From positions 43,927,633 to 43,991,632 of the forward strand of contig CALNVZ010002974.1 in the NCBI GenBank assembly GCA_940671915.1: a DNA stretch of 64,000 nucleotides, in the 5' to 3' direction. Positions 9,977-21,035 of this stretch are shown here, in pieces. The position numbers and the translations under genes are program-made. The DNA comes from Paracentrotus lividus (Eukaryota; Echinodermata; Echinoidea; Camarodonta; Echinidae). The notes below the pieces were generated by a model, which saw nothing but the letters and a program-made list of their open reading frames with translations, was not told where the DNA came from and ran no database searches. Each line of letters starts with the position of its first letter. Within the stretch, counting starts at the first letter, position 1.

Positions 9977-10850
9977 ATGACTTCCCGAGTTCGCTTGAGA
10001 TCCGGTAGGTGGTCGACTTCGGAAGTTTCTTCCAGCTTGGAAGTCAATCACGGACGACGTTTTCGTCCTCTCCGTGATCAAGAACGGTCTTCGGATAGAT
10101 CTAGAAGAACCTCTTCCAAGAGGGGTTATCCGAAGTCGATCACCACCACAGTCGATCCTTTTTCAGGAGCATATCGTTTCGGAAGTTACCTCACTCCTGG
10201 AAAAGGACGCTGTCGAACGGGTGAGAGATCCGCACGCGCCTGTGTCTCTCCCCCGTTTTTGTAATCCCCAAGCGTTCAGGATCGCTCAGGATGATCCTAA
10301 ACATGAAGAGGATCAACAGGCACATCGCAAAGTCGCCCTTCAGGATGGACCATCTAGCCTTATTCTTCCGGCTCTCGGTCAGGACGATTTTGCGGTGTCC
10401 CTCGACCTGAGCGATGCCTATTTCCACGTCCCAATAGACCCCTCGTCGAGGGATCTTTTGGATTTGCCGTAGGAAAGGAGACTTTTCGCTTCAAAGCCCT
10501 TCCTTTCGGACTGCGCCCAGCTCCCGAGTTTTCACCAGGGTGGTCTCAGCGTTGATGTCGTTCCTCAGGGCAAGGGCCTTCGGATCTTTGCCTACTTAGA
10601 CTTTGCTTCTCGTCGCCAATTCGGAGGTTCTGCTTTCTCACCATCTTTCGCTGTTAGTGGAAACAACCGAGAGTTGGGATTCATGATCAACTGGTCCAAA
10701 TCGAAATTCTTTCCCTCCCGAACTCCGATTTACTTGGGCGCCCAGTTGGATTCAAGAATCAACTGGCTCGGCCGAGTCTCGAGAGGGTAGAGACTCTGGT
10801 CAATCTTGCCGGGTCCCTCCTGAGCATGCGGAGGTTCGAGCCGAGGTTTG
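9977..10850 (+). pseudogene. DIRS reverse transcriptase, decayed
   Basis: Two frames carry reverse transcriptase sequence. The clearest block is SLDLSDAYFHVPID at about 10399-10440, matching the first catalytic Asp motif in DIRS-type polymerases. Upstream, VSEVTSLLEKDAVERV (about 10180-10225) fits the finger region. Further on, a block reading FAYLDF at about 10590-10608 sits where the YLDD box is expected; the second Asp is gone, probably through a small deletion. ELGFMINWSKSKFFPS and YLGAQLDS (10670-10755) match the region after the catalytic box. Stops after the first block (about 10470) and several frame changes make it inactive. Family function: copying element RNA into DNA. Confidence 0.8.
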
Positions 10851-10851
10851 G

Positions 10852-11470
10852 TTGAGATGGCTGGGTCTTTTAGCCAGTCTGGTGGACATCTTGCCGAATT
10901 GTCGTCTCTTTATGAGACCTTTCCAGCTACATCTCCTGAAGTTTTTTCAGGCCGAATCTCAGCTCCCTTCTGGTCTGGATTCCTTTGCCGATGGAGATCA
11001 AGAAGCTTCTCTCACCTTGGACGACCGTACCTTCCTTCTTCAGGGAAAGAGATTCAAGTCCTCTTCCTCAATTACATGTGACCACGGACGCGTCACTTCA
11101 AGGGTTGGGGGGCCATTGTCAAGGTCGGATGGTTTTCCGGATCTTGGGCCCTTCCGAGGCCACTGCCTACATCAACGTTCTGGAACTTTTGTCAGTTCTG
11201 TTTGTCCTCCAACGTTTCCGCGACCTGTTGGTGGCCGTTCAGTGTTGATTCTCACGGACAACACCTCTGTGAAGGCTTACATCAACAAACAAGGAGGGAC
11301 ACACTCTTTGGAGTTGAACAGAGTAGCGTTCCTCCTTTGGGAATGGTGCAATCGGGAGGAGATCATCCCGGTGGATCCCACATTCCGGGGGAGGACAATC
11401 TCATAGCGGATTTTCTATCCCGAGGTCGGTCGCTGCCATCGGAATGGATGTTGTCCCTCATGTCTTCGAG
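10852..11470 (+). pseudogene. DIRS RNase H domain, decayed
   Basis: RNase H signatures are spread over neighbouring frames: VTTDASLQGLGGH (first catalytic Asp) at about 11070-11115, INVLELLSVLF (catalytic Glu) at about 11170-11205, LTDNTSVKAYINKQGG (Asp) at about 11247-11300, and LIADFLSRGRSLPSEW at about 11398-11450, the usual end of this domain in DIRS elements. A stop and frame shift separate the blocks, so the protein is not made whole. Family role: removing RNA from the RNA-DNA hybrid. Confidence 0.8.
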
Positions 11471-11746
11471 TTAGTAATTCAGAGATTCGGGAGCCTGGAA
11501 ATAGATCTGTTTGCAACCTCTCTGAACAACAGACTTCCTCGGTTTTGCTCCCGAGTCAGGGAGACTTCGGCTTTCGTGCTGGACGCGTTCTCTCTTCATT
11601 GGAAGGGGTGGAAGGCGTACGCTTTTCCACCATTCAAGCTGATACCTATGGTTCTCAGAAAGATCAGAGAGGATCGGGCAACAGTGGTCTTGATCGCTCC
11701 CCACTGGCCGGTCGAGCCTGGTTCCAGGATCTGTTGCCCCTGTTAG
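11444..11746 (+). pseudogene. Dam-methylase-like domain of DIRS element
   Basis: One frame reads IDLFATSLNNRLPRFCS, then a Trp-rich stretch and YAFPPFKLIPMVLRKI, then VVLIAPHWP. This is the conserved block that follows RNase H in DIRS elements and is related to phage Dam-type N6-adenine methylases. In active methylases the signature is Asn/Asp-Pro-Pro-Phe/Tyr; here it is Phe-Pro-Pro-Phe, so methyl transfer is unlikely even apart from decay. Assignment follows from position and the shared LFA...N...LP and PPF blocks. Confidence 0.6.
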
Positions 11747-11839
11747 TGGGGGAACCGCTGCCCCTTCCGGCCGTACCGGACTTGGTCTCTCAACCTTTGT
11801 CGGGAGCTCTTCATGCGGATCCATCGCTCCTTCATCTCA

Positions 11840-12880
11840 CTGCTTGGCCTCTATCGGCCAGCGGGCTAGGGATGAAGGCTTTTCGGACAGAGCAGCTGAG
11901 CTGCTAGTTGAGAGTAGACGGAAGTCGACTAGGATTGTTTACAATTCGCGCCTTGAGGCTTTCTTTGCCTGGTGCGAACCGCTGGGGGTGTCCCCACAGA
12001 GGGCTCTTTGCCTCTCATTGCCGACTTCCTTATTTCTCGTTCGATAAGGGTAGGTCTATTTCGACGATTCGTGGATACCGTTCGGCTATTGCGGCCATTC
12101 ATACTGGCTTTGATAATGGGGATCGGTCTCGACCTCCCCCAACTCTCGGCGTTGCTTAGGGCCTTTTTCTAAAACGCCCTATTTCTAAACCCTTGACTCC
12201 AGCCTGGAGTCTTCCCAAGGTTTTGGAGGCTTTGTCAAAGCCTCCGTTCGAGCCTTTGAACTCGATTTCTCTGCTGAATCTGTCCATCAAGACAAGCTTT
12301 CTCTTAGCGATCTCTTCCGGACAAAGGAGGAGTTCGCTACATGCTCTCTCAATATCACCAGGCCATATTCGTTGGGAGAGACATGGGTTCGCCTGATTCC
12401 TGTTACATCATTCATCGCTAAGAACCAAACAGCCTCGTCGGTTCTATCGAGATCTTCATTCGGCCTCGACGGAGTTCTCGTCTATCAGAGAGGACAAGGT
12501 TTGGTGCCCCGTTAGGGCCCTCAAGTGGTATATCAAGAGAACGGAGAATCTTCGCAAATCTTCACAGTTGTTTGTTACTGCCCGTGAACCCCATAAAGGG
12601 GTTTCTAGAGATACGTTATCCCGTTGGATAGTATCCGCTATCAAGGCTGCGGGAATGAAGGCCCTTGAAGAAGGAACTACTCCCAAGGCCCATCAGACCA
12701 GGAGCATTAGCTCCTCTTGGGCCCTATTTACAGGGGTCGGAGTGGAAGACATCTGCAAAGCGGCCTTTTGGCGTTCTGCAAATTCTTTTACCTCCTTTTA
12801 CCTGAGAGATGTCGCCGCTAGTGAGGGTGTTTTCTCCACCGCCCTCTCAAGCGGCGGCATCCTCCATAGTTTAATAACCG
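11840..12880 (+). pseudogene. DIRS tyrosine recombinase, decayed
   Basis: The N-terminal SAM-like DNA-binding part is seen in three frames (STRIVYNSRLEAFFAWC at about 11925-11975; STIRGYRSAIAAIHTGF at about 12060-12110). The catalytic part follows: SSGQRRSSLHAL with the first Arg at about 12325, a His-x-x-Arg motif in KAHQTRSISSSWAL (His codon 12691, Arg 12700), a Trp in AFWRSANS, and the tyrosine nucleophile in TSFYLRDV (codon 12799). The final frame is open from 12568 to about 12869. The catalytic residues survive, but the N-terminal half is split by frameshifts. Family role: joining the circular intermediate to the target. Confidence 0.85.
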
Positions 12881-12919
12881 TCATGGTTGCCCTCCCGACT
12901 TTTGTCGGTGCTGGTCGTA

Positions 12920-13015
12920 GCAATGGTAGGCAAATGTATATTTCTATTGAAGTAAATCATAAAAATTAAATTCTAATTTTATTATTTACGATATGAAAAT
13001 ATACATTTGCCTACA
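12920..13015. repeat. DIRS internal complementary region
   Basis: The stretch joins the complement of both outer ends of the element head to head. Its first part (ggcaaatgtatatttctatt then gaagtaaat) equals the outer left end seen at 20840-20868. Its second part (aaattctaattttattattt then acgatatg) is the reverse complement of the right end at about 13217-13264. This is exactly the structure used in DIRS replication to template the circle junction. The joint contains the shared trinucleotide-scale overlap taaat. Confidence 0.8.
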
Positions 13016-13070
13016 TTCCCTCCCTCCGTCCCCCTATCCTTTGCAACATACGGAAGTTCTGGGCGAGAGA

Positions 13071-13274
13071 TTAGAGGATGAGTATTAGATCGCGCGCGCC
13101 GCATCCTCGCCAATGGAGGCGCCATTCATGGGGGGTGGGGGAAATAGGCAATATGATAGGGCAAAAATTTCGGTGCAATTTTCGATTGATGGCGATTTGA
13201 GGTCAAATAGCAATGGTAGGCAAATGTATATTTCCATATCGTAAATAATAAAATTAGAATTTAATTATGATTTA
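13071..13274 (-). repeat. DIRS right inverted terminal repeat
   Basis: The inner part (13071-13147) mirrors 7049-7132. The outer part 13145-13240 (taggcaatatgatagggca and onward) is repeated at 20767-20850 as the corresponding left end. The last 60 bases (catatcgtaaataataaaat onward) mirror the internal complementary region. The LINE reading frame resumes right after tgattta at 13274. Confidence 0.8.
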
Positions 13275-14486
13275 TCATATATATCAATGATTTTCAGAAA
13301 TCCTCTAGCGACTTATCATTTATATTATACGCTGACGATACCAGTGTCTTTTTCTCCCATAAAGATCCTGAAACGCTTGTTAAAACTGTTAACTTGGGTT
13401 TAAATAGTATTTACGAATGGATTTGTTGCAATAATTATCTTTAAACGTTGTTAAGACTCAATGCATGCTTTTCAGCATTCTATAGAAATGTTACCTCATA
13501 ACGTAATTCTTAATGATAATGTAATAGAGCTTGTTGACTCTACGAAATTCCTGGGTCTTGAAATTGATACCAAGCTTTCTTGGAAGCAGCACATTTCACA
13601 TATATGTAATATTAGCCAGAAATGTAGGCGTCATGAATAAATTGAATTCCTTCCTCCCCTCCAATATTATTAAAATTATACAACACACTTATTCTTCCTT
13701 ACTTAATTATGCGCTTTTAGCTTGGGGAAACTCGTCTCAACGTAATTTAGAGAGGTTATTAATAATCCAAAAAAGAGCAATGAGAATTATATGTCACGAA
13801 AATAGACTAGCTCACTCAACCATTTGTTCTTTTCTAATAAAGTGTTAAAAAGAAAGTTATACAATTTACGTTTGGGCAGTTTTATGTTCAATTGAACAAA
13901 GGTGAGCTTCCAGCATCGCTAAGCGCATTCTTTTCTAAAAACCAACATTTTCATTCTTACCCACACCATTGTCATCCTCCTTTCATCTCCTATGGTACGA
14001 ACTATTTATAAGCAAAAGACTGTTGTTTATAGCGGACCAAGTTTTTGGAATACCCTGGAAGAGTCGCTTAAAACGCTCCCAGGTTTTTTATTTTTAAACG
14101 TAAACTCAAAGCTAAACATATAGCTTTTATAAAGCTTAAATATCATTGTCTGCAGAAGGTCATTCCTTATTTTGTCTTGTCTTTGTGCCGTCTCTGTCCT
14201 GTTTCTGTTTTGTGTGTTCTTGTTTTGTCTAATTTTTTTTCCTTCTTTCAACACAAATTTGATATTCTGGGAACCTTAATAACAAGCTTTGCTTCATTGG
14301 TTTCCATCGCAATACAGCCTCGCTTAATAATTCATTTTGATAAGTTACATATTGGATATTGTTACAAATGTATTTTGTATTTTGACTATATCTATGTAAG
14401 CTTAATTTATCTTATTCACTGATTGTTTTGTTCTGTAAATTATTTTTGCTGTATTGTGAAAATAAATAAATGAAATGAAATGAAAT
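13272..14486 (+). pseudogene. LINE reverse transcriptase 3' part and tail
   Basis: Non-LTR retrotransposon remnant. It starts within the reverse transcriptase at YINDF, then FILYADDTSVFFS (about 13317-13355), the catalytic YADD box. FLGLEIDTKLSWKQHIS (about 13549-13600) and the SQRNLERLLIIQKRAMRI stretch (about 13736-13790) are the usual motifs after the catalytic box. The frame is broken by several shifts and stops. The 3' UTR runs to an (aaatg)n tail at about 14466-14486. The clade is jockey/CR1-like by its motifs, not settled further. The upstream half is missing here because the DIRS element inserted between the codons for GPLLF and YINDF; that half appears at 20865-21035 on the other strand. 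Confidence 0.85.
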
Positions 14487-14576
14487 ATCCTTAAAATCAT
14501 TTATTTTGAGCCTTTGAGCTGCATAATTCAAATCATCTGCAATTTTGTCAGGTTGGAAATCTCTCGCGAACGCCAT
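14487..14576 (-). CDS. Candidate first exon, right-arm copy
   Basis: Reverse-complement counterpart of 6868-6957, starting at ATG 14576-14574 and open for 30 codons into the LINE tail. It differs from the left copy by a swap of two bases giving Asp for Ser at residue 15, and no stop appears. The promoter-like elements lie at higher coordinates (about 14580-14660). Confidence 0.35.
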
Positions 14577-15819
14577 TCTTCCTCAATTCGAATTTCGAGC
14601 GAAGTGAGCTCATTGATATTCATGACTACGTCATGTTTCAATTCTCATCGCTTATTGGTCCGTGTTCGCAATCAGGTATAAATATTCATATTAAAGCGTA
14701 GCTGGGTTTCGTAGATTTTCTACGAACGAAACAAGGTAAATAAAAGAAAATTCATTTTTCGTCTTCACCAGTGATGATAGGCGCTCGGGCTTCGCCCTGG
14801 CCCGTCTGCGCAGTAGTTTGCCCACTAGCCCGACATATATCGGATAGGCTAGCCTTACATGTACCCTGTCTAACAGACGAGATGGTAACCAGATCGATAA
14901 AAGACTATTTAACAGAGGAATTACATTCAATTTGGCAGTGTGCTGAACTTTATAGATGCAGATCTCTAGATATAAATGTAGGTCTGTGATCATTCAATCT
15001 TTGTGTGCCTTAAAAAACGAAACAAAACATAAATCAAATTTTGCTGGATGAGGATAACGTTTATTTGGATTTTCACTTAGACTGCCTTGACCATATAGGC
15101 CTACATGTACTTCAAATACTGACATATAATTAATTTTCATAAACTCATACCTTGCCTAGACATGCTAAGATTAACCTAGGAGACCCATAGCTTTAACATA
15201 ATCAATTTACAAGCCAAAAATTGGATACTAGGAAATGACTACGGTTTTTAAATTGCATAATCAACTTGGTCTAGGAAACCGGGTTTCTAATTGGAGTTGT
15301 CTAGGAGTTGACATTCAAGGTATAAGGATGTTGCTAACATGATTTTCATAAAAAACAATGACATGCAGGTCAAGAAAGGGTCTTGTAATGAAAACGTGGA
15401 TAATTTTGGACAACAAACTCAGACATGTAGCATTGTTCTTGATGTAACAAAAAGTTTGTTTTTAACATCTTGCCCAGATATTAACTTATTATGAGCTACC
15501 ATAAGCTGTAGTCCACAATAATTGCTAACGTAAAATGACTACGCCTTGTAAATTATGTAATTAACATGGTTTCTAGGAAACTGGCTTTTCTAATTGAAGT
15601 TGTCTGGGGGTTGACATTCAAGTGCACTAGCAGGGATGTAAGGCTAACATGGGCAGGTCAAGAAAGGGTCATTATGATGAGAACGTGGATAATTGTGGAC
15701 AACAAACTCATACATTAGTGTGTGCTGTTCTTGATGTAACTTGAAGATTGTTTTCACATCTTGCCCAGATATCAACTTATTAGGAGCTACCATAAGCTGT
15801 ATTGCACATGTAAGCTGAG

Positions 15820-16022
15820 TACTGTATAAGCCAATATTTTCGCGTACAGATATTTTCGCGATTTGGACTAATTGGGGAATTTCGCGAGAGCAAAATTTCG
15901 CGATTTTGGTGATGACTTCATTACTATAAATAGCCTTGTACTGAAGTGGAAATTTTCGCGATGACCGACTCGCGAAATTCGCGAAATATAAAGTCACCGC
16001 GAAAATAACCACTTATACAGTA
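15820..16022. mobile_element. 203 bp MITE, right-arm copy
   Basis: Reverse-complement counterpart of 5417-5619, starting tactgtataagcc and ending acttatacagta. It differs by a few bases, such as an inserted ta in the gcgaaatataaagtc stretch. The termini are intact. Confidence 0.85.
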
Positions 16023-18225
16023 ATTGCTACTTATACTAATAAATGACTACATTGTACTTGTTCCAAACTTTGTAATTAACATGGTTTCTAGGAAACTTGT
16101 GTTCTAATTGGAGTTGTTAGGGGTTGACATTCAAGTTCACTGGGAGGGATGTGGTGCTAACATGATTCCCACCAGATAAATAATAGTGTGCAGATTAGGG
16201 AAGGTTCATGTGGTGAGAACATGGATAATTTTAGACAACAAACTACTTTTTTAATGTACTTCAACATTGAAATCCCTAAGCTGAAGTGCCTAATGTACCT
16301 ACAAACATGTAACCTGAAAATTGCTACTTATAGTAAATGACTAGCCTACACATTGGTAAACTCTGTAATTAACATGGTTTCTAGGAAACTGGGTTTTCTA
16401 ATTGGAGTTGTCAGGGGTTAACATCAAGTGCACTGGTCAGGATGTGGGGCTAACATTATTTTCATCAAGAACAGTCTTTAGGTCAGAAAAGGGTCAAATG
16501 TGATGAGAAGAGGGTAAATACATATAGGCCTAGTAAACTAAAAACATGATTGGTACCATGACCACGAGCTGACGTTTTTTTGTTTGGTCTTAAATTTTAA
16601 TTTTGAGATGTCTTGACAAAACTGCCTTCAAAACTATCACTATCTTGACAAATCCCAAGATGTGAAAATGATAGTACATGCATATTACAAAATATTAACA
16701 GACTCAGGAGAACCCGAAATAAATTCAATAAGATATTGATTTGGATTTAGACTTTGATTAATGGATGGCACAGTACATGTGATATATCTCTGTCATTGGG
16801 ACCCCTCACACTCTAAATTGTACCTGTTGGTATTTTTCTGCACCATTTCACCTCCATTTTGCTGGTAAAGAACAGTATCAATTCATCTTATCTTTCCGGA
16901 TTGTGGGTTTGTTCTTTTCTGTGGTATTTAACAGGTTCATTGGGTACCCGTATGAATGGTTTTCATACCAACAGAGTTGACATGTTATTCACCTATTCTG
17001 TGTAATACATGTAAACACCAAAACAAAATCACTAGGAGTGAACTTGTGTAACACTTATTTTTTGTGTTTGTTTATGACTGTGTTATTAGAATTGTAAATG
17101 GTGGCTAATGGATATGTGTTAATTATTAGTAACAACATTTGCTGTGGACAAGGCACAATATTGGCATGTTATGTATTATTCAGTTACATCAGAATGTCTG
17201 AGTTACAAGATAACTTTGTCTTAATTTTTGGCCTACACTCTGGCTATATGGCCTCTATCTAAAAGAGAAGCCCTAATATTAATATTCTTTTCTTTTAATA
17301 ATACATGTAGTTGTTACATGAAAAAATAATGTATTGCACTGAACAGCAGACTTATATTTAAAGAAAATTACTAACAAATCCCAATAAATGTTATTCTTAA
17401 CTACACCACATGTATGTGTAGGTTTAGAATGTCTATTGACAACTAATGTAATATCAGTCACACCAATTCATCAGACTGTTAATTTACACTATGAATATAC
17501 ATTAAACACAAAGGCTTAAATTGTCATTTGAGTGGAGTCAATTTCAAAGTGTAACTGGGTTATCAAGGCAATAGTGAAAACAAGACAAAAGTATTTCTTT
17601 CTTTATAATCAGATTCTCACAATTCAATAAGTCTGTTGTGTTTCAACTTTTTTCTCTGTAAAATAAGGTAAACTATGTCATTTGTGATTGAAAAAAAAAG
17701 GTGTTCTTTTTTACATTTATATTGTAAATAGGGAATTTCCACAAGTTTGTTGACACTGCTGCACTGAAGTATAAATTCAAGACTGATCGGGGTTGTAATG
17801 TGTAAATGATAAACAATTGCTTTGTCATAAATTTCAATTACAGATTAATAATCCTTCAGTTGACAAGTTCTAGCACTCACTTGTATGAGCCTAACAAAAG
17901 AGATAGATGTATGAATAATTTGTCTGAAATGAAAGAAGACTGGCTAGCTTGCTAAGCATAGCCTGTATCAAGTTTTCTTTAATATTTGGCTTGAAATAGC
18001 AGGCCTTTATTTGCAGGCATATTTTCTGGTGTAGATGAACAGTCCTTAAGCCTACTGAGAAACCTTGTCTATATAGATACATGTACTTCTTTCTACGTGA
18101 TTCTACTAGGTCCTAGTACTAGACCTAGTGAATCCACTGCATTGTTATTGACAGATGTAAGAAACCTAAATATAATATTAGATAAATTCCCCAAACTAGA
18201 ATTTACATAATGTACACATTAGTTA

Positions 18226-18728
18226 TGTTCACACGGGACCATCGGGGTTTAGTCCTCGAGAACAGTATCCTTAAGAATTTAACACCGACGGCTTGTTCCC
18301 GGTTACGTTCACACGGGGTGCTTGTCCTCGAGAACAGTGTCCTCGAGGACAAGCGAGCGGCTCGATGACCGGAAGTACAAGTTGTAGGTAGCGCGCGCAA
18401 TTTATTTCCCCTACGTCGCTCCAGTGGGGCCGGAAGTTTACCTATGCAAGGGTCACTCTTGTCCTCGAGAACACTAACTCTAAGCTGAAATCCCGTCCAC
18501 ACGGTCAAACGCGCGATCGGGACCACCACCGCTTGGAGTTAACTTGGAGTTAAGAGTCTTAACCCTAAGATCTGTCGAGAACATAAACACCAAGTTGTCC
18601 TCGAGAACATAAACACCAAGATCGTTCACACGGGCCTTAACTCTAAGTTAACTCCAAGTTATCCTTAAGGACTATGTTCTTAAGGATAACTTGGAGTTAA
18701 CTTGGAGTTAAGGCCTACCGTGTGAACG
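18226..18728. mobile_element. TTCACACGG element, right-arm copy
   Basis: Mirror copy of 2663-3173. It starts tgttcacacgggaccatcgg and ends ggcctaccgtgtgaacg, with the 106 bp hairpin at 18623-18728 on its right side. Small differences from the left copy, such as gaacagtatcc and ctcgagaac variants, show independent change. Confidence 0.65.
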
Positions 18729-20741
18729 CTACTATTATGTAAAGATTCACTTTCAGACTTTTTTTCATAGAAAAGCAAAGATTCAACGTTCATTGACTCT
18801 TCAAATCTGGTGCGAGGAATGTCTTTCAGTTAGGATACCCTGATAAGACATGCAGTGGACCATGGGAATGCATAAATATGCTAGAAAGGTTGCATTTGTT
18901 CAACTTTAGTCATTCTGATATGTATGTTTATATTCGCTCCATTGGTTTTGGCATCAGATGGGTGTGTGGTTACATATCCCACCGCTGACACCAGTATATA
19001 TTAATGTGAAGAGATAGAAGGGCATTGTGTTTATGTATAGGTATATGAATTAATGCCTTTTTGCTTGTAGCAGACAAATTCAGAGTCCCGAGATGCACTC
19101 TCTGTTTCACCATTGGAGGTAGATATCCTTGATAATCTTTACTCACTCTGGTAATGTAGGTATTGTATTGTGAGAATCGAACCTCATATGAAAGCTTTGC
19201 CTATTAGAACTAGCAAATCATCCATGTATAAAAGCCAAAGGGCTCAATACTGATACATCGCATTAAACCCTTTCTAGCTGTCAACAGAGGACATGTAAGA
19301 AACTTTAGCTTTGATCCCCACTTTCATGTTATGACAAATACATTGTTTGGGTGAATTCTTCCAAAAGATCTCACTGAGTGACTATAAACCCAACCTACTT
19401 TTCAAAGTTTGCACGCAAGTAACAGGTTAAGAATAAAGTTGAATCCAATAGAGTTCAGGGATTCCTTATAAAGTTCTTTATTTTCCACGTGTGACTGCAC
19501 ATGTAGGCCCATCATATTTTATGGACTGGAAGTTTGGAAGCATTTTACCAAGCTTAACTGGGTTACATGCACAGTACTGCCAACCTAAAAGCGTATTTTT
19601 GTCTTTTTCATTTGGATAAGGGTACCAAACTCATTAAATGTCAATAATTATTCAGATCATAAAAATGTCAATCTCCATCCACCTGTCGACCTGAAAACCT
19701 TTTATTGTTCAAGTGTGTCATCCCTGCATCAAAGGCATTCGTTCTGGTAAATGAGGGACATAGACAATTCATTGGACAATTAATGTTTTCTATGAAGACA
19801 GGTGCGATGTAGTATGGCATGATGGTGATGTGCATTCATAGACATCTATAGATCTTGGTACCCCCTTAAGAAGCGAAAGAGGATAGAAATAGTACGGAAT
19901 ACCGCTTTTTGTTGGCAGGTCTGCATGCATCCTTCTCACTTCTTCCATTCAACTATACTGTAATATCTTATAAAGGCTTAAAAAAAAGAAAAGAGAAGAG
20001 AATTAACAACTTTTCACACAGGTTGTCCATTGCTTAAGAGCCCTCCCCCGCCCCCCCTCCCGCATCTCCCCTTATATACATATTTCACAGTATAGTTCAA
20101 ACATCTGATAAAGCAACTTTAACTTGTGAAGTTTTTTAAAAGTTTAAACTTCACCTGACTTTGCTGTGAGCACTGAAAAGAATGGGTCATGTAATAGTAT
20201 GGTCACGCATGTCGGTCCGGTGCAGAGTTTGGACCAATATTGGATTCCGCTCTCACTCCCCAAACTGAAAAATCACACACATCGTCCCCTGAGGTAGTCC
20301 AGATGCTGTCCCTTCGAGATTCCCTTCCTCCACGCAATGCGATAACCCCTCTGATCGCGCGATCCCCGAATTTGCTGCCACCCGAAGGTCCAGACGATTC
20401 TGCCATCTCCAATATAATTCCCCGAATTTATTCGGGGAGAGTGCGTTAACCCCCAGTTTCAGTGCGAATTGACCCCGCCTGCGAGCGCTGATTGGACAAG
20501 AAGAGTGACAATCATTGCCGTTTATGACGTAACTTTTTAGAGTCTTCGAGGAACGTGGGGGGGGGGGGAGATGACCTTTCTTTCAAGCGCTTTGTCCGAA
20601 ATGTGATCGTGACTAAAAATCTTCAATCCAATTCGTTTATGCTCGTACAGCCTAAATCAAACACCGTTCCCCCAAAAAGGGCCTACGTATATTCTCTTTT
20701 TTCCCCCTAAATTTCTTCTACACTCTCCTATCATCTACCCT

Positions 20742-20766
20742 NNNNNNNNNNNNNNNNNNNNNNNNN
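20742..20766. other. Assembly gap (25 N)
   Basis: Twenty-five undetermined bases directly after the right arm of the inverted repeat and directly before sequence belonging to the DIRS left terminus. Confidence 1.
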
Positions 20767-20864
20767 TAGGCAATATGATAGGGCAAAAATTTCGGTGCAA
20801 TTTTCGATTGATGGCGATTTGAGGTCAAATAGCAATGGTAGGCAAATGTATATTTCTATTGAAG
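20767..20864 (-). mobile_element. Outer left end of the DIRS element
   Basis: The sequence taggcaatatgatagggcaa onward repeats 13145-13240. It continues as tatttctattgaag, which is the form found in the internal complementary region (12935-12956) and not in the right terminus. It is thus the left terminus in reverse orientation. The piece starts at the N gap, just where the left terminal repeat at 7049 begins, so the two fit end to end with a 2-4 base overlap. Confidence 0.8.
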
Positions 20865-21035
20865 TAAATAAGAGCGGTCCTAAAAGAGAACCCTGTGGTA
20901 CACTGCAAGTTATGGCGTTAAAATTAGAGTTTGAGTCATTTATACATACGAATTGTTTTCTTCCCGTGAGATAACTTCTGTACCAATCCAAGGCCTTTCC
21001 CCGAATTCCATAATATGCAGGCTTCTGCAATATAT
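20865..21035 (-). pseudogene. LINE reverse transcriptase, upstream part
   Basis: The - strand reads YYGIRGKALDWYRSYLTGRK, then ITCSVPQGSLLGPLLF, and stops at the DIRS terminus. The PQGSLLGPLLF motif is the segment just before the catalytic YADD region of non-LTR polymerases. The missing continuation YINDF...YADD is at 13275 on the + strand. The homology fades above about 21035. Decayed and not functional. Confidence 0.85.

Larger units (their letters stand above)
7049..13274 (+). mobile_element. DIRS-like tyrosine-recombinase retrotransposon
   Basis: The element lacks LTRs and carries, in order on the + strand, a gag-like region, reverse transcriptase, RNase H, a Dam-methylase-like domain and a tyrosine recombinase. 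That order and the inverted termini are the hallmarks of DIRS elements. The left terminal repeat begins inside its sequence at ctatttacc (7049); its outer ~100 bases are missing here and are found in reverse orientation at 20767-20864. The right terminal repeat runs from about 13071 to 13274. An internal complementary region is at 12920-13015. All frames are broken by stops and shifts, so the copy is dead. It sits within a LINE reverse transcriptase gene, which resumes at about 13275. Family knowledge: DIRS elements replicate through a circular DNA intermediate and insert with the recombinase, without target duplication. Confidence 0.9.
14402..20741 (-). repeat. Right arm of 6.4 kb inverted repeat
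   Basis: This is the reverse complement of 619-7042, 6340 bases against 6424. The arm stops exactly at the 25 N gap (20742-20766), whereas the left arm continues into unrelated sequence at 618. That suggests a contig end rather than a biological boundary. One-base differences change reading frames: for instance the exon candidate equivalent to 960-1094 has lost one A and reads into another frame here. Confidence 0.95.
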
